Positions 45,846 through 55,330 of a stretch of 64,000 nucleotides of DNA are shown here, piece after piece (position 1 is the stretch's first letter; each line of letters starts with the position of its first letter). A program made the position numbers and the translations under genes. The notes below the pieces were generated by a model. It saw nothing but the letters and a program-made list of their open reading frames with translations. It was not told the origin of the DNA and ran no database searches. The stretch comes from Novosphingobium sp. JCM 18896 (GTDB taxonomy: Bacteria; Pseudomonadota; Alphaproteobacteria; Sphingomonadales; Sphingomonadaceae), in contig NZ_JAPCZF010000004.1 in assembly GCF_025938095.1 (NCBI RefSeq), positions 1-64,000 of the forward strand, given 5' to 3'.

Positions 45846-46721
45846 ATGACATCGACGCAACAGGCGCCCTTCGCAGGGGCGAATGCGCTGATCTTCGGCG
45901 GCGCCAAGGGCATCGGCCGCTGCGTCGCGCTCGAATGGGCACGGCGCGGTGCCAGGCTGGCCGTGGCCGACATCGACGAGGATGCCGCCAAGGCGACCGC
46001 GGCCGAAATCGAGGCTGCCGGCGGCAAGGCCGTGGGCATCGGTGCGAACATCATGTCCGAGGAATCGATCGCTGCCGCCATTGGTGCTGCCGAGGCGGCG
46101 CTCGGCGAGATCGACATCCTGATGAACAACGTCGGCGGCATCCTCAACGGCCATCCCGAGGACGTGCCGATGCGCGAATGGCAGCGGATCATGGAGCTCA
46201 ACTACCTGGGTTCGGCACGCGCGACGACGCAGATGCTGCCTAAGTTCCTCGCGTGCGGGAAGGGCTACATCGTGAATACTGCCTCGTTCGCCGGACTCTA
46301 TCCCTATGCCGCGAGCCGCGTGCCCTATGCCGCGTCGAAGGCGGCGGTGATCGCGATGACCGAATCGCTGGCGATCTATTGCGAGCCGCTGGGCGTGCGC
46401 GTTTCGTGCCTGATCCCCGGCCCCGTCGCGACCGGCGTGATGGACACGATGACCTCGTGGACCGAGAACTGCCCGATGCGCGGCCCCGGCAAGGAGACGA
46501 CGCTGATGCTGCCCGAAGCCGTGGCCATGGTGCTCGCCGACGGCATGCGCGACGGCCGCATCCTGATCCCTTCGGACGACGTCGCCTTCGACGTGGTCAA
46601 GCGCTGGGCGCAGTCGCCGGACCAGTTCATCCGCGACAAGATCGCCGAGTTCGAGAGCGGCGACCGCGGCAATCCGATCGTGCCCGAGGCGATCCTCGCA
46701 GCGATGGGAGCGAAGAAGTGA
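45846..46721 (+). CDS. Short-chain dehydrogenase/reductase
   Basis: A 291-residue classical SDR: Rossmann motif FGGAKGIGR near residue 18, NNVGG (NAG site), the catalytic Ser-Tyr-Lys in ASFAGLYPYAASRVPYAASK and LIPGPVATGVM. It oxidises or reduces a hydroxyl/keto substrate with NAD(P). The next gene begins at a GTG overlapping its stop by 4 bases, so both likely act in one pathway, probably sugar- or polyol-like. Confidence 0.9.
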   Translation: MTSTQQAPFAGANALIFGGAKGIGRCVALEWARRGARLAVADIDEDAAKATAAEIEAAGGKAVGIGANIMSEESIAAAIGAAEAALGEIDILMNNVGGILNGHPEDVPMREWQRIMELNYLGSARATTQMLPKFLACGKGYIVNTASFAGLYPYAASRVPYAASKAAVIAMTESLAIYCEPLGVRVSCLIPGPVATGVMDTMTSWTENCPMRGPGKETTLMLPEAVAMVLADGMRDGRILIPSDDVAFDVVKRWAQSPDQFIRDKIAEFESGDRGNPIVPEAILAAMGAKK

Positions 46722-47542
46722 CCGTGAATCGTTTGGGCATGGAAATGCTGACGGTGCTGAGCATGCCGCCGGCCGACTACGTTCGCCTTGCGGGCAAGCT
46801 CGGCTGCGCCACGGTCTCGATGGGGCTCTCGGGCCTGCCGCTCGATCGCTATGGCATCACCGAGGCGCTCTATCCGGCCTGGTCGCTGCGCGACGATCCG
46901 GCGCTGCGGCGCGAGACGCTGGCGGCACTGCGCGACACTGGCGTGAAGGTCGGCCTCGCCGAAGGCTTCAGCGCCTCCGCGGCCGAGGACGTCAGCCGCT
47001 TCGTGCAGGACCTCGACCTCTTCGCCGAGCTCAGGGCCGAACGGCTCAACGCGATCTGCCTCGAGGACGACATGGCGATGGCTGTCGACCAGCTCGGCAA
47101 GCTCGCCGACCTGGCGCGCGAGCGCGACATGGTCTTTACGATCGAGTTCTTCCCCTGCGAGGGGATCAACTCGTTCGAGCGGACCTTGCAGGTGATCGAC
47201 GGCATCGGCCGTGACCGCGCCAAGGTGCTGCTCGACACGATGCACTTCTTCCGTACGGGCGGAACCCTGGAGAAGCTGCACGCGGCGGGAACCGACGCGG
47301 TCGGCTACGTCCAGCTCGCCGATGCGCCGAACACGCCGCCCGACGAGCACTATTTCCGCGACGCCATGTTCGCGCGACTGGTGCCGGGCGAGGGGGAGCT
47401 GGCGCTGCGCGAGCTGATCGCCGCGTTGCCGGCAGACCTGCCGATCAGCGTCGAAGTGCCGCGGCTCGCCGACCTGCGCGCCGAGGGCCCGCGCGCCTAT
47501 GCCGAGCGCGTGATCGCCGCGGCGCGGGGGCTGGGGGCCTAG
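46718..47542 (+). CDS. Sugar phosphate isomerase/epimerase (TIM barrel, AP endonuclease 2 fold)
   Basis: A 274-residue xylose isomerase-like TIM barrel: [28 protein letters not shown] and VQLADAP provide the Glu, Asp and His ligands of a metal site as in IolE/IolI relatives. The start is taken as the GTG overlapping the SDR stop; a GTG 6 bases later is the alternative. Probably isomerises a keto or cyclic polyol in a pathway with the SDR. Confidence 0.85.
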   Translation: MTVNRLGMEMLTVLSMPPADYVRLAGKLGCATVSMGLSGLPLDRYGITEALYPAWSLRDDPALRRETLAALRDTGVKVGLAEGFSASAAEDVSRFVQDLDLFAELRAERLNAICLEDDMAMAVDQLGKLADLARERDMVFTIEFFPCEGINSFERTLQVIDGIGRDRAKVLLDTMHFFRTGGTLEKLHAAGTDAVGYVQLADAPNTPPDEHYFRDAMFARLVPGEGELALRELIAALPADLPISVEVPRLADLRAEGPRAYAERVIAAARGLGA

Positions 47543-47820
47543 GAGACCTCGACGCCCTTCCAGAAGGCCACGCGGCCACGAATGGCGTCGGCCTTGGGCT
47601 TGGTCTCGGGATAGTACCAGGCCGCGTCCTTGTTGGTCTGGCCGTCGACCTCGAGCGAGTAGTAGCTGGCAATGCCCTTCCACGGGCAGGTCGTGTGCGT
47701 ATCGCTCGGGCGCAGCACCGATTGGTCGACGGCTTCGGGCGGGAAATAGTGGTTGCCCTCGACGACGACCGTGTCGTCGCTCCGCGCGATCACTGCGCCG
47801 TTCCAGCGAGCCTCGACCAT
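47539..47820 (-). CDS. DUF427 protein
   Basis: A 93-residue protein: [42 protein letters not shown] and [12 protein letters not shown] are DUF427 signatures. The fold is a small beta barrel; role unknown. It overlaps the convergent isomerase gene by 4 bases and lies 19 bases upstream of the GMC oxidoreductase start region on the same strand, with that gene further left in transcription. Confidence 0.92.
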   Translation of the reverse strand: MVEARWNGAVIARSDDTVVVEGNHYFPPEAVDQSVLRPSDTHTTCPWKGIASYYSLEVDGQTNKDAAWYYPETKPKADAIRGRVAFWKGVEVS

Positions 47821-47839
47821 CGGCGAATCCTCCTCGCGT

Positions 47840-49423
47840 CTATCGCGCGGCCTGCAGTACCATCTCCGCGCCTTTCTCGGCGATCATCATCGTCGGCGCA
47901 TTGGTATTGCCTGAAGTGATCCGCGGCATGATCGAGGCGTCGATCACGCGCAGGCGCTCGACACCCTGCACGCGCAGCTCGGCGTCGACCACCGAACCCA
48001 TCGCCGCGGTGCCGACCGGGTGGAAGATCGTCGTGCCGATCGCGCCGGCGGCGCGTTGGAGATCTTCCTCGCTGTCGTGCCCCGGCCCCGGGCGGATCTC
48101 GTCGGGCCTGTAGCGCGCCATCGCGGGCTGGTGGGCGATCTCGCGGGTGATGCGGATCGCCTGGGCGGCGACGCGCCGGTCTTCCTCGGTATCGAGGTAG
48201 TTGGGGCGGATGCTCGGCGCCGCAGCGGGATCGGCGCTGGTGATCGCCGTGCGGCCGCGGCTCTCAGGGCGCAGGTTGCAGACCGAGGCGGTGAAGGCGG
48301 GGAAGGGGTCGAGCCCGCCGCCGAAAGCTTCCAGGCTCAGCGGCTGGACGTGGTATTCGAGATTGGCCGTGGCATAGCGATCGTGGCTTTTGACGAACAT
48401 GCCGAGCTGGCTGGGCGCCATGGCCATCGGTCCCGAACGTCGCAGGACGTATTCGAGCCCGATCAGGCCTTTGCCGAACAGGTTCGCCGCGCGCTGGTTC
48501 AAGGTCGAAACGCCCGAGACGCGATAGGCGCAACGTAACTGCAGGTGATCCTGCAGATTGCCGCCAACCGCGGGCAGATCGCGCAGAGGTTCGATCCCGA
48601 GATCGCGAAGCCGCTGTGCGTCGCCCAGGCCCGAGCGTTCGAGCACGGCCGGAGAGCCGATCGCACCCGCAGCGAGTATCACTTCGCCCTCGGCCCGCGC
48701 GACATGGCTCTGCGCGCCCAGGCGATAGGCCAGGCCGACCGCGCGCCCGTCCTCGAACAGCACCTTGTCGACCAGCGCACCGGTCACGACCTTGAGATTG
48801 GCGCGGCTGCGCACGGGCTTGAGGAAGGCGTCCGATGCGCTCCAGCGCCAGCCCTTGCGCTGGGTCACCTGGAAGAACGAGGACCCCTCGTTGTCGCCGC
48901 GGTTGAAGTCCTCGATCGCAGGCAGGCCCCATTGCTCGGCCGCGCGCTGGAAGGCTTCGAGGATGTCCCAGCGCAGCCGCTGCTTCTCGACCCGGATTTC
49001 GCCGCCGCCGCCGTGGAACTCGGACGGACCGTCGTAGTGGTCCTCGGCGCGCTTGAAATAGGGCAGGACCTCGTCCCAGCCCCAGCCGGGATTGCCCGCT
49101 TGGCGCCAGCCGTCGTAGTCCGCGCTCTGCCCGCGCATGTAGATCATGCCGTTGATCGACGAGGAACCGCCGAGCACGCGCCCGCGCGGATACTTGAGGC
49201 AGCGCCCACCCAGGCCCTGCTCGGCCTCGGTCTGGTAGAGCCAGTCGGTGCGCGGATTGCCGATGCAGTAGAGATAGCCGACCGGCACCTTGATCCAGAT
49301 GTAGTCGTCCTTGCCGCCGGCTTCGAGCAGCAGCACGCGGTTGCGCGGATCGGCCGACAGCCGGTTGGCGAGCACGCAGCCGGCGCTGCCGCCACCGGTG
49401 ATGATATAGTCGAAGGCGTCCAT
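47840..49423 (-). CDS. GMC-family oxidoreductase (choline dehydrogenase-like)
   Basis: A 527-residue FAD enzyme: [19 protein letters not shown] at the N-terminus, [20 protein letters not shown] (GMC signature 1), [16 protein letters not shown] (signature 2) and [19 protein letters not shown] with [20 protein letters not shown] at the end, including the catalytic His in the C-terminal part. It oxidises an alcohol. No betaine aldehyde dehydrogenase gene is near, so choline is not the assured substrate. A longer open frame upstream is rejected. Confidence 0.92.
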   Translation of the reverse strand: MDAFDYIITGGGSAGCVLANRLSADPRNRVLLLEAGGKDDYIWIKVPVGYLYCIGNPRTDWLYQTEAEQGLGGRCLKYPRGRVLGGSSSINGMIYMRGQSADYDGWRQAGNPGWGWDEVLPYFKRAEDHYDGPSEFHGGGGEIRVEKQRLRWDILEAFQRAAEQWGLPAIEDFNRGDNEGSSFFQVTQRKGWRWSASDAFLKPVRSRANLKVVTGALVDKVLFEDGRAVGLAYRLGAQSHVARAEGEVILAAGAIGSPAVLERSGLGDAQRLRDLGIEPLRDLPAVGGNLQDHLQLRCAYRVSGVSTLNQRAANLFGKGLIGLEYVLRRSGPMAMAPSQLGMFVKSHDRYATANLEYHVQPLSLEAFGGGLDPFPAFTASVCNLRPESRGRTAITSADPAAAPSIRPNYLDTEEDRRVAAQAIRITREIAHQPAMARYRPDEIRPGPGHDSEEDLQRAAGAIGTTIFHPVGTAAMGSVVDAELRVQGVERLRVIDASIMPRITSGNTNAPTMMIAEKGAEMVLQAAR

Positions 49424-49497
49424 GTCTCGCGCCGGGCATTCCCGCATCGCGGCGGCGGGGCAAGCGTTTTGTTGGCCTTGCCGGCGAAGACTAGGAC

Positions 49498-50154
49498 CTA
49501 TGCCAGGTCGGGAAGACGCGCCCGCCGGAAGGTCAGGTTGAAGCGCAGGTCGCCGGTCTCGGCATGATGCGCGGCGCGCAGCGTGTCGATGCCGTGGAAG
49601 GTCAGCCGTGCCGGGCCGCCCCAGACCACGACGTCGCCGTGGAACAGGTCGTGCCGTCGCGGCCGGTCGCTGCGCTCTCGACCACCCCAGAGAAACCGCG
49701 CGGGCACGCCGAGCGACACCGACACGATCGGCGCGTCGTGTCGCGCTTCGTCGCGGTCCTGGTGCAGCGACAGGCGCGAGCCGGGCGCATAGCGGTTGAT
49801 CAGGCAGGCGTCGGGTTCGAAGTTCCGAAAGCCGGCGGTTTCGGCGGCGCGCCGGGCCAGGTCGCGGAAGCATGGCGGCATGGCAGGCCAGCGGCGGCCT
49901 GACAGCGGATCGTCCTCGGTATAGCGATAGCCGCGCCGGTCGCTGACCCAGCCGGCGGCGCCGCAATTGGTCATAGCCACCGACATGGTGCCGCCGCTGC
50001 GCGTCTCGAGGTGGCGGAACGGTGCTGCCTGAGCGGTCCGTGCGATCTCGGCGAGCAGCGCGGACGCCTCGCCGAGTGCGAAGCCGCCGAGCAGCCAGGC
50101 GCCTGGATCGAGCGCCAGCTTAGTGCGGTCGTCGGCGAACAGGTCAGGCAGCAT
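49498..50154 (-). CDS. alkB: AlkB-like DNA alkylation repair dioxygenase
   Basis: A 218-residue 2OG-Fe dioxygenase. Metal ligands: His and Asp in SLHQDRDE and the distal His in LTFHGIDTLR; RFNLTFRRAR gives the RxNxTFR 2OG/substrate motif of AlkB. NxYxPG-like NRYAPGSRLSL is also present. It demethylates 1-methyladenine and 3-methylcytosine in DNA. It overlaps the upstream 2OG oxygenase by 11 bases. No ada gene is in the window. Confidence 0.93.
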   Translation of the reverse strand: MLPDLFADDRTKLALDPGAWLLGGFALGEASALLAEIARTAQAAPFRHLETRSGGTMSVAMTNCGAAGWVSDRRGYRYTEDDPLSGRRWPAMPPCFRDLARRAAETAGFRNFEPDACLINRYAPGSRLSLHQDRDEARHDAPIVSVSLGVPARFLWGGRERSDRPRRHDLFHGDVVVWGGPARLTFHGIDTLRAAHHAETGDLRFNLTFRRARLPDLA

Positions 50155-50845
50155 CGTGGAAGATGATCCCGAGTGCGTGCCGCTGGCCCGACCGCAAGGT
50201 GCTGACGCCATGGCGTAGCGCCACGCGATAGACGCCGCGGTTGCCTGCGACCGGGCGCTGGTTGACCGCGAAGACCACGGCGTCACCCTGCGCCAATGGC
50301 ACGACCTCGGCGCGCGACTGCATGCGCGGACGCTGTTCGGTCAGGACGAATTCGCCGCCGGTGAAGTCGCGCGCCGGGTCCGAGAGCAGCACGGCGACCT
50401 GCAGCGGAAAGACGTGCTCGCCGTAGAGGTCCTGATGCAGGCAGTTGTAGTCGCCGGGGCCGTAGCGCAGCAGTAGCGGCGTCGGCCGGCGCTGCCCGGC
50501 TTCGTGGCAACGCGTGAGGAATTCGGCGTGTTCGGCGGGAAAGCGGGCCGGCAATCCCATGCGCTCGTGCCAGTGGTTGGCGATCGGCGCGAGCCGTGGA
50601 TAGAGCGCCGCGCGCAGATCCGCGATCATCACGGGCAGCGGATAGGCGAAGTAGCGATATTCGCCGCGCCCGAAACCGTGCCGCGCCATGTGCACCTGGC
50701 TGCGGAAGTGCTCGGGCGCGTCGTAGAGCGCGGACAAGGCCGCGCAGTCGGCGGGCGACAAAAGTCCGGGCAGGAGCGCCCGGCCATGCGCATCGAGGTC
50801 GCGGGCGAGGGAGGTGGTTTCGGGGGCAAGTGTCGTGGCGTTCAT
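50144..50845 (-). CDS. 2OG-Fe(II) oxygenase, translationally coupled to alkB
   Basis: A 233-residue dioxygenase: the metal site is YNCLHQDLYGEHVFPLQVA (HxD) with the distal His in LRHGVSTLRSG, and GQRHALGIIFHDA ends the protein. It differs from AlkB in motif order and lacks RxNxTFR. Homologues are often located next to alkB and ada genes, suggesting alkylation damage response, but the substrate is not established. The start at MNATTLAP is chosen; one 18 bases upstream is possible. Confidence 0.88.
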   Translation of the reverse strand: MNATTLAPETTSLARDLDAHGRALLPGLLSPADCAALSALYDAPEHFRSQVHMARHGFGRGEYRYFAYPLPVMIADLRAALYPRLAPIANHWHERMGLPARFPAEHAEFLTRCHEAGQRRPTPLLLRYGPGDYNCLHQDLYGEHVFPLQVAVLLSDPARDFTGGEFVLTEQRPRMQSRAEVVPLAQGDAVVFAVNQRPVAGNRGVYRVALRHGVSTLRSGQRHALGIIFHDAA

Positions 50846-51005
50846 CGGGCGGTGAATAGCCATCCTGGCCTCGTAGCGCTTCCCGCGCCTTGCGCTCGAA
50901 CCGTGCCGGACCTTTCGGTCGCGAAGCATTTTCCTACATGCCCGGCTTCTGACAGGATCGCGGCCTGATCGAGGACGAGGGGCTTCCGAAAAGCTGTTCC
51001 GTACC

Positions 51006-51096
51006 GTGTCATCCGGGATGCCTCTGTCCAATGAGCTGATTTGGCTGAAATTTCTCGATGATCAGCAAGGTGACAGGGTGTCACTTGTGTCACCCT
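51006..51096. repeat. GTGTCAC-box dispersed repeat, copy B
   Basis: Starts GTGTCATCCGG and ends with the 28-base block 51069-51096 identical to 35107-35134. The two conserved ends are 63 bases apart, as in copy A; the middle is poorly conserved. It lies 27 bases upstream of the lysozyme-like gene, so it could carry promoter or operator sites for it. Confidence 0.8.
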
Positions 51097-51122
51097 CGAC
51101 CGATAGCGCAGCAGGAGGATAT

Positions 51123-51896
51123 ATGGAACATATCATAAACAAAAAGCTCGTCTTCGACGCTGTGCGTGTCATGCTCGGGCGCGGGTTCAGCCAGGACGAG
51201 ATCGATAGCCTCGATCGCGCGCTCGACGTGGCGCTGGCGCTTCCATCCGCGTCGTCTTCGCGCCGGCTCGGTGCGCTGTCCGAGCGTTTCGAGAGCGGCG
51301 ACCGCGGCCCGGGCGCGGTATCGAGCGGCCAGGGCGATCCCGGCGGCGTGTCCTACGGTATCTGGCAGCTGTCGAGCCGCGCCGGCACGGCCGCGGCTTT
51401 CGTTGCGGGCGAGGGCGCGCGCTGGCGGACGGATTTCCGCGGTGCGGCGCCGGGTACACCGGCCTTCTCGGCGGCCTGGCGGGCCATAGCCGTGCGCGAG
51501 CCCGCGGCTTTCACCGAGGCGCAACACGCGTTCATTGCGCGCACGCATTACGGGCCGGCCGTCGTCGCGGTGCGTCAGCGCAGTGGGCTCGATCTCGATA
51601 CGCGGCACGCGGCGGTGCGTGACGCGACCTGGTCGGTCGCCGTCCAGCATGGCGGCGCGGCGAAGATACTGGCGGATGCGGTGGCGCGTGCGGATGCGGC
51701 GCTGGCGCGCGCGGAGCCCGGTTACGATCGCTCGCTGGTCGAGGCGATCTATGCCGAGCGCGGCGCCTATGTCCTGCGCGTCGCGGCGCGGGCGGGCGGG
51801 GCGCAAAGGCGCCTGCTCGAGGCGGTCACGCGCAATCGCTATCCGGCCGAACTGGCCGCGGCGCTGGCCCTGTTCGCGTCGTCCACCACTGCGTGA
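51123..51896 (+). CDS. Lysozyme-like (endolysin/VgrG-associated type) protein
   Basis: A 257-residue protein. Residues 1-40 form a helical N-terminal segment (LVFDAVRVMLGRGFSQDEID). The main domain has ERFESGDRGPGAVSSGQGDP and GGVSYGIWQLSS (catalytic Glu candidate in FESGD), then FTEAQHAFIARTHYGPAVVA and WSVAVQHGG, a pattern of phage endolysins and VgrG-linked lysozyme-like domains. No signal peptide is seen, so release would need a holin or lysis. CAGGAGGATAT gives a strong ribosome site. It probably acts on peptidoglycan. Confidence 0.82.
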   Translation: MEHIINKKLVFDAVRVMLGRGFSQDEIDSLDRALDVALALPSASSSRRLGALSERFESGDRGPGAVSSGQGDPGGVSYGIWQLSSRAGTAAAFVAGEGARWRTDFRGAAPGTPAFSAAWRAIAVREPAAFTEAQHAFIARTHYGPAVVAVRQRSGLDLDTRHAAVRDATWSVAVQHGGAAKILADAVARADAALARAEPGYDRSLVEAIYAERGAYVLRVAARAGGAQRRLLEAVTRNRYPAELAAALALFASSTTA

Positions 51897-51959
51897 AGGG
51901 GCGTATTGCGCGGAGCGGCGTCGCCGATAGTCTGCCACCGATCCAACAGAAGGACAGCC

Positions 51960-52214
51960 ATGACCGATCCCCGCGCCTTCATCCAGACGATGATCGCCCT
52001 CGCATCCGCCAGCCTCGGCCTCGTTGCCGCGCTCGCCTGGAACGAGGCGATCAAGGCGACGCTCGCCCAGCTCGGCCTCGGCGACGATCTCGCCGGGCTC
52101 TATTCCTACGCGATCCTGGCGACGGTGATCGCGGTGGTCGTGCTCTCGCTGCTCGGCAAGGCCGCGGCGAAGCTCGGCGGCGCGGCCGCCTTCGAGCGCG
52201 AGGCCGAAGGTTGA
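51960..52214 (+). CDS. DUF5654 holin-like membrane protein
   Basis: An 84-residue protein with two membrane helices: IALASASLGLVAALAWNEAI and YAILATVIAVVVLSLLGK, matching DUF5654 as I know it. The polar N-terminus is short and the C-terminus charged. The ATG is preceded by AGAAGGAC. It lies 64 bases after the lysozyme-like gene, and its stop overlaps the dipeptidase ATG by one base, so the three form a likely unit. The size and topology resemble a two-helix holin. Confidence 0.8.
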   Translation: MTDPRAFIQTMIALASASLGLVAALAWNEAIKATLAQLGLGDDLAGLYSYAILATVIAVVVLSLLGKAAAKLGGAAAFEREAEG

Positions 52215-53470
52215 TGCGCGGCACTGCCCTTTCGCTCGCCCTCGCGTTGATCGCGACCGGCGCTCAGGCGGCGCCCAGCCCCGAACAGGTGGCCGAAGCC
52301 GCGCTTCGCGCCGCGCCGGTCTGGGACGGGCACAACGACGTCCCGGAGCAGTTGCGCGATCGCTACAAGAACGTGATCGCGGGCTTCGACTTCCGCGACA
52401 CCACTAACACCGCCGATCCCGCCAAGGGCGAGATCATGATGCACACCGACCTCGCACGGCTGCGCAAGGGGCATGTCGGTGCGCAGTTCTGGTCGGTCTA
52501 CGTCTCGGCGCTGCTGCCCGAGCCGCAGGCGGTCCAGGCGACGCTCGAGCAGATCGACGTCACCAAGCGGCTGATCGCGCGCTATCCGAACGACATGGCT
52601 CTGTGCCTGACCGCGGCCGATGTCGAGAAGGCGATGAAGGCGGGCAAGATCGCCTCGCTGATGGGCATGGAGGGCGGATCGTCGATCGGCGGCTCGCTGG
52701 CCGTGCTGCGCCAGATGTACGCACTCGGCGCGCGCTACATGACGCTCACCCATTTCCGTAACCTCGCCTGGGCGGACAGTGCGACCGATGCGCCCAAGCA
52801 TGATGGCCTGACCGATTTCGGTCGCGACGTGGTGCGTGAGATGCAGCGGATCGGCATGATCGTCGATCTCAGCCACGTCAGCGAGGCGACGATGATGGAC
52901 ACGCTCGACGTCGCCAAAGCGCCGGTGATGTTCAGCCATTCGGGCGCGCGCGCGGTGGCATCGCACCCGCGCAACGTGCCCGATGGCGTGCTCGATCGGC
53001 TCAAGGCCAATGGCGGCATCGTCATGGTCGTGACCCTGCCGGGCTATGTCAGCGACGAGGTGCGCGGCTGGGGCAACCGGCGCACGGCCGAGAAGGCCCG
53101 GCTCGACGAGTTCTACGTCAACGATCCGGCGGCGGCCAAGGCGGGGCTCGAGGCCTGGACCAAGGCCAACCCCGCGCCGCGGTCGACCCTCGCGCAACTG
53201 GCCGACCACATCGACCACATCGTCAAGCGCGCGGGGATCGACCATGTCGGCCTCGGTGGTGACTTCGACGGCATGGGCACGACGACGCAGGGCATGGAGG
53301 ACGTCGCCGGCTATCCGGCGCTGTTCGCCGAACTGGCCAAGCGTGGCTATTCGCAGGCCGATCTCGGCAAGATCGCCAGCGGCAACATGCTCCGCGTGCT
53401 CAAGGCGACGGAGGCCTATGCCGCCGCCCACCGCGCCGATCCGCCGATCGAATCGCCGACGACGTTCTAG
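52214..53470 (+). CDS. Membrane dipeptidase (peptidase M19, renal-dipeptidase-like)
   Basis: A 418-residue zinc dipeptidase with a signal peptide (MRGTALSLALALIATGAQA). Metal ligands: WDGHNDVPEQ, SLMGMEGGS (bridging Glu), THFRNLAWADS, VDLSHVSE and MFSHSGARAV, and GGDFDGMG closes the site. It cleaves dipeptides, including D-residue forms, in the periplasm, so it may recycle wall peptides. It follows the holin-like gene with a 1-base overlap. Confidence 0.93.
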   Translation: MRGTALSLALALIATGAQAAPSPEQVAEAALRAAPVWDGHNDVPEQLRDRYKNVIAGFDFRDTTNTADPAKGEIMMHTDLARLRKGHVGAQFWSVYVSALLPEPQAVQATLEQIDVTKRLIARYPNDMALCLTAADVEKAMKAGKIASLMGMEGGSSIGGSLAVLRQMYALGARYMTLTHFRNLAWADSATDAPKHDGLTDFGRDVVREMQRIGMIVDLSHVSEATMMDTLDVAKAPVMFSHSGARAVASHPRNVPDGVLDRLKANGGIVMVVTLPGYVSDEVRGWGNRRTAEKARLDEFYVNDPAAAKAGLEAWTKANPAPRSTLAQLADHIDHIVKRAGIDHVGLGGDFDGMGTTTQGMEDVAGYPALFAELAKRGYSQADLGKIASGNMLRVLKATEAYAAAHRADPPIESPTTF

Positions 53471-53934
53471 TCCAGCGCGGCGAGCGTGAGCCCGTCACGC
53501 TCGCCGCCGAAGAAGGCATCGAGCGCGCGGGCATAGCGCGCGCCGCCGCCGGCGGCTTCGAACAGGGTCATGGCGCTGCGGAACTTCACCGCGTCGACCG
53601 GTCCGAGGATCGCCTCGGCGTTCTTGCGGCCGGCCCAGCCGAGCATCGTGTCGGTGCAGTCGGCCAGCCGCGAGCCGAGCAGCGGGTGCGCGAGATAGGC
53701 TTCGGCTTCGGCGCGATCGGCCAGGGCAAAGCGCTGCGCCATCTCGCTGCGACCGAGCCCGGCGATCTGCGGGAAGACGAACCACATCCAGTGGCTCTGC
53801 TTGTCGCCGGCGCGCAGCTCGGCCAGCGCTTGCGGATATATCGCCTGCTGGGCGGTAACGAACCGCTCGAGCGATTCGGGACGACGTGTGCCGCCGCGCT
53901 TGCCGCGCAGCGACTTGAGATTGAGAAATGGCAT
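53467..53934 (-). CDS. DUF1810 protein
   Basis: A 155-residue protein: LERFVTAQQAIYPQALAELR, KQSHWMWFVFPQIAGLGRSE and LADCTDTMLGWAGRKNAEAI are DUF1810 signatures. The N-terminal 20 residues (KSLRGKRGGTRRP) are a basic extension. Function unknown, though related to ADP-ribosylation-linked folds in some genomes. It converges with the dipeptidase gene by 4 bases. Confidence 0.9.
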   Translation of the reverse strand: MPFLNLKSLRGKRGGTRRPESLERFVTAQQAIYPQALAELRAGDKQSHWMWFVFPQIAGLGRSEMAQRFALADRAEAEAYLAHPLLGSRLADCTDTMLGWAGRKNAEAILGPVDAVKFRSAMTLFEAAGGGARYARALDAFFGGERDGLTLAALD

Positions 53935-53950
53935 GGGCGACCCGGCAGAA

Positions 53951-53995
53951 AAGGCCCCGCCTCCGTCCTTTTGGCGGACGGATGACGGGGCCCTC
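53951..53995 (-). terminator. Terminator after the 54003 gene
   Basis: Outer stem GGCCCCG/CGGGGCC (53953-53959 with 53986-53992) and inner stem TCCGTCC/GGACGGA (53962-53968 with 53976-53982). On the minus strand it is followed by CCTTTTCT. It ends the leftward transcript from 54003-54209 before the DUF1810 gene. Confidence 0.82.
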
Positions 53996-54002
53996 GATGA
54001 GA

Positions 54003-54209
54003 CTAGTTGGACGTCGGCGGCGCCTGGTTGGTGATGCCGTCGCCGGGCCTATCCTGCGGCGCGTTCATCGCGCCGGTCATCCACACTGCCGAGAGTGCGA
54101 CGATCACCAGCAGCAGGCTGATCAGCAGGACATAGCGGACGATGTTGGGCGTCGATCCGCCGCGTGCGTCTTCGGTGTTGATGTGAATTTCGTCACCGTG
54201 CCGTTCCAT
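54003..54209 (-). CDS. Small single-pass membrane protein
   Basis: A 68-residue protein with a soluble acidic N-terminus (MERHGDEIHINTEDARGG), one membrane helix (YVLLISLLLVIVALSAVWMT) and a polar tail. It looks cytosolic-in, tail-out. No domain recognised. It is the only gene between the terminator and dapD on this strand. Confidence 0.75.
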   Translation of the reverse strand: MERHGDEIHINTEDARGGSTPNIVRYVLLISLLLVIVALSAVWMTGAMNAPQDRPGDGITNQAPPTSN

Positions 54210-54317
54210 CTCGCTTCTCCTCGTACTTCCGTCCCGGAGAGCCGGGCTCTAGGAAACGCGCGAGCAGCGAGAGGAGTTCCGGGAGGGGGAAACCACCTCC
54301 CGGTTTATGGGCGTGGA

Positions 54318-55154
54318 TCAGTCGCGCAGCAGTTCGTTGATGCCCGTCTTGGAACGCGTCTGTGCGTCGACGGTCTTGACGATCACGGCGCAGTAGAGCG
54401 ACGGACCGGGAGTGCCGTCGGGCAGGGGCTTGCCGGGCAGCGAACCGGGGACGACCACCGAATAGGGCGGAACCTTGCCGATGTGGACCTCGCCCGTGGC
54501 GCGGTCGACGATCTTGGTCGAGGCGCCGAGGAACACGCCCATCGAGATCACCGCACCCTCGCCGACGATCACGCCTTCGGCCACTTCCGAACGCGCGCCG
54601 ATGAAGGCGTTGTCCTCGATGACCACCGGGTTGGCCTGCAGCGGCTCGAGCACGCCGCCGATGCCGGCGCCGCCCGAAATGTGCACGCCCTTGCCGATCT
54701 GCGCGCAGGAACCGACGGTCGCCCAGGTGTCGACCATCGTGCCCTCACCGACATAGGCGCCGATGTTGACGAAGCTCGGCATCAGCACGACACCCTTCGA
54801 GATATGCGCGCCGCGGCGGGCGACGGCGCCCGGGACCACGCGGAAGCCAGCTTCCTTGAAGCGCTGCTCGCCCCAGCCTTCGAACTTCAGCGGCACCTTG
54901 TCGAAGGCGTCGACGCCGGCGGCGCCATAGGGGATCGGGCCGTTGTCGTTGAGGCGGAACGACAGCAACACGGCCTTCTTCAGCCACTGGTTGACCTTCC
55001 AGCTGCCCTGGCCGTCGGGCTCGGCAACGCGGGCCTTGCCCGAATCGAGCAGATCCAGCGCCTCGTCGACGACCTTGCGCACGTCGCTGCTGGCAGGCGT
55101 GACGGTGTCGCGCGCTTCCCAGGCGGCTTCGATCGCGGTTTCGAGTTCGGACAT
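54318..55154 (-). CDS. dapD: 2,3,4,5-tetrahydropyridine-2,6-dicarboxylate N-succinyltransferase
   Basis: A 278-residue left-handed beta-helix acyltransferase of lysine/diaminopimelate synthesis. Hexapeptide repeats are clear from [20 protein letters not shown] onward, and [20 protein letters not shown] is the DapD signature. It succinylates tetrahydrodipicolinate for cell-wall and lysine supply. The start at MSELETAIE has a GAGAG-type site upstream; an ATG 15 bases earlier lacks one. Confidence 0.95.
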   Translation of the reverse strand: MSELETAIEAAWEARDTVTPASSDVRKVVDEALDLLDSGKARVAEPDGQGSWKVNQWLKKAVLLSFRLNDNGPIPYGAAGVDAFDKVPLKFEGWGEQRFKEAGFRVVPGAVARRGAHISKGVVLMPSFVNIGAYVGEGTMVDTWATVGSCAQIGKGVHISGGAGIGGVLEPLQANPVVIEDNAFIGARSEVAEGVIVGEGAVISMGVFLGASTKIVDRATGEVHIGKVPPYSVVVPGSLPGKPLPDGTPGPSLYCAVIVKTVDAQTRSKTGINELLRD

Positions 55155-55330
55155 GCTCTCAGGCTCCATGACGGTGGGCGCGCGGTGCGCCGTGTTTCAG
55201 GCTGTGCCGCCTATCGCCTGCCGCGCGCCGCGGCAAGGCCGCGTGGCGATCGGGGGGAATATCACCGCATCGGCGCTGGCCCTAGCTCGGGCGCGATGGC
55301 ATGGTTTCCGCGATGGCGAGGGCGCAGCAT

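Noticed and set aside
49424..49966. N-terminal extension of the GMC oxidoreductase
   Set aside because: The FAD motif lies right after the ATG at 49423; the extension is shadow of alkB.
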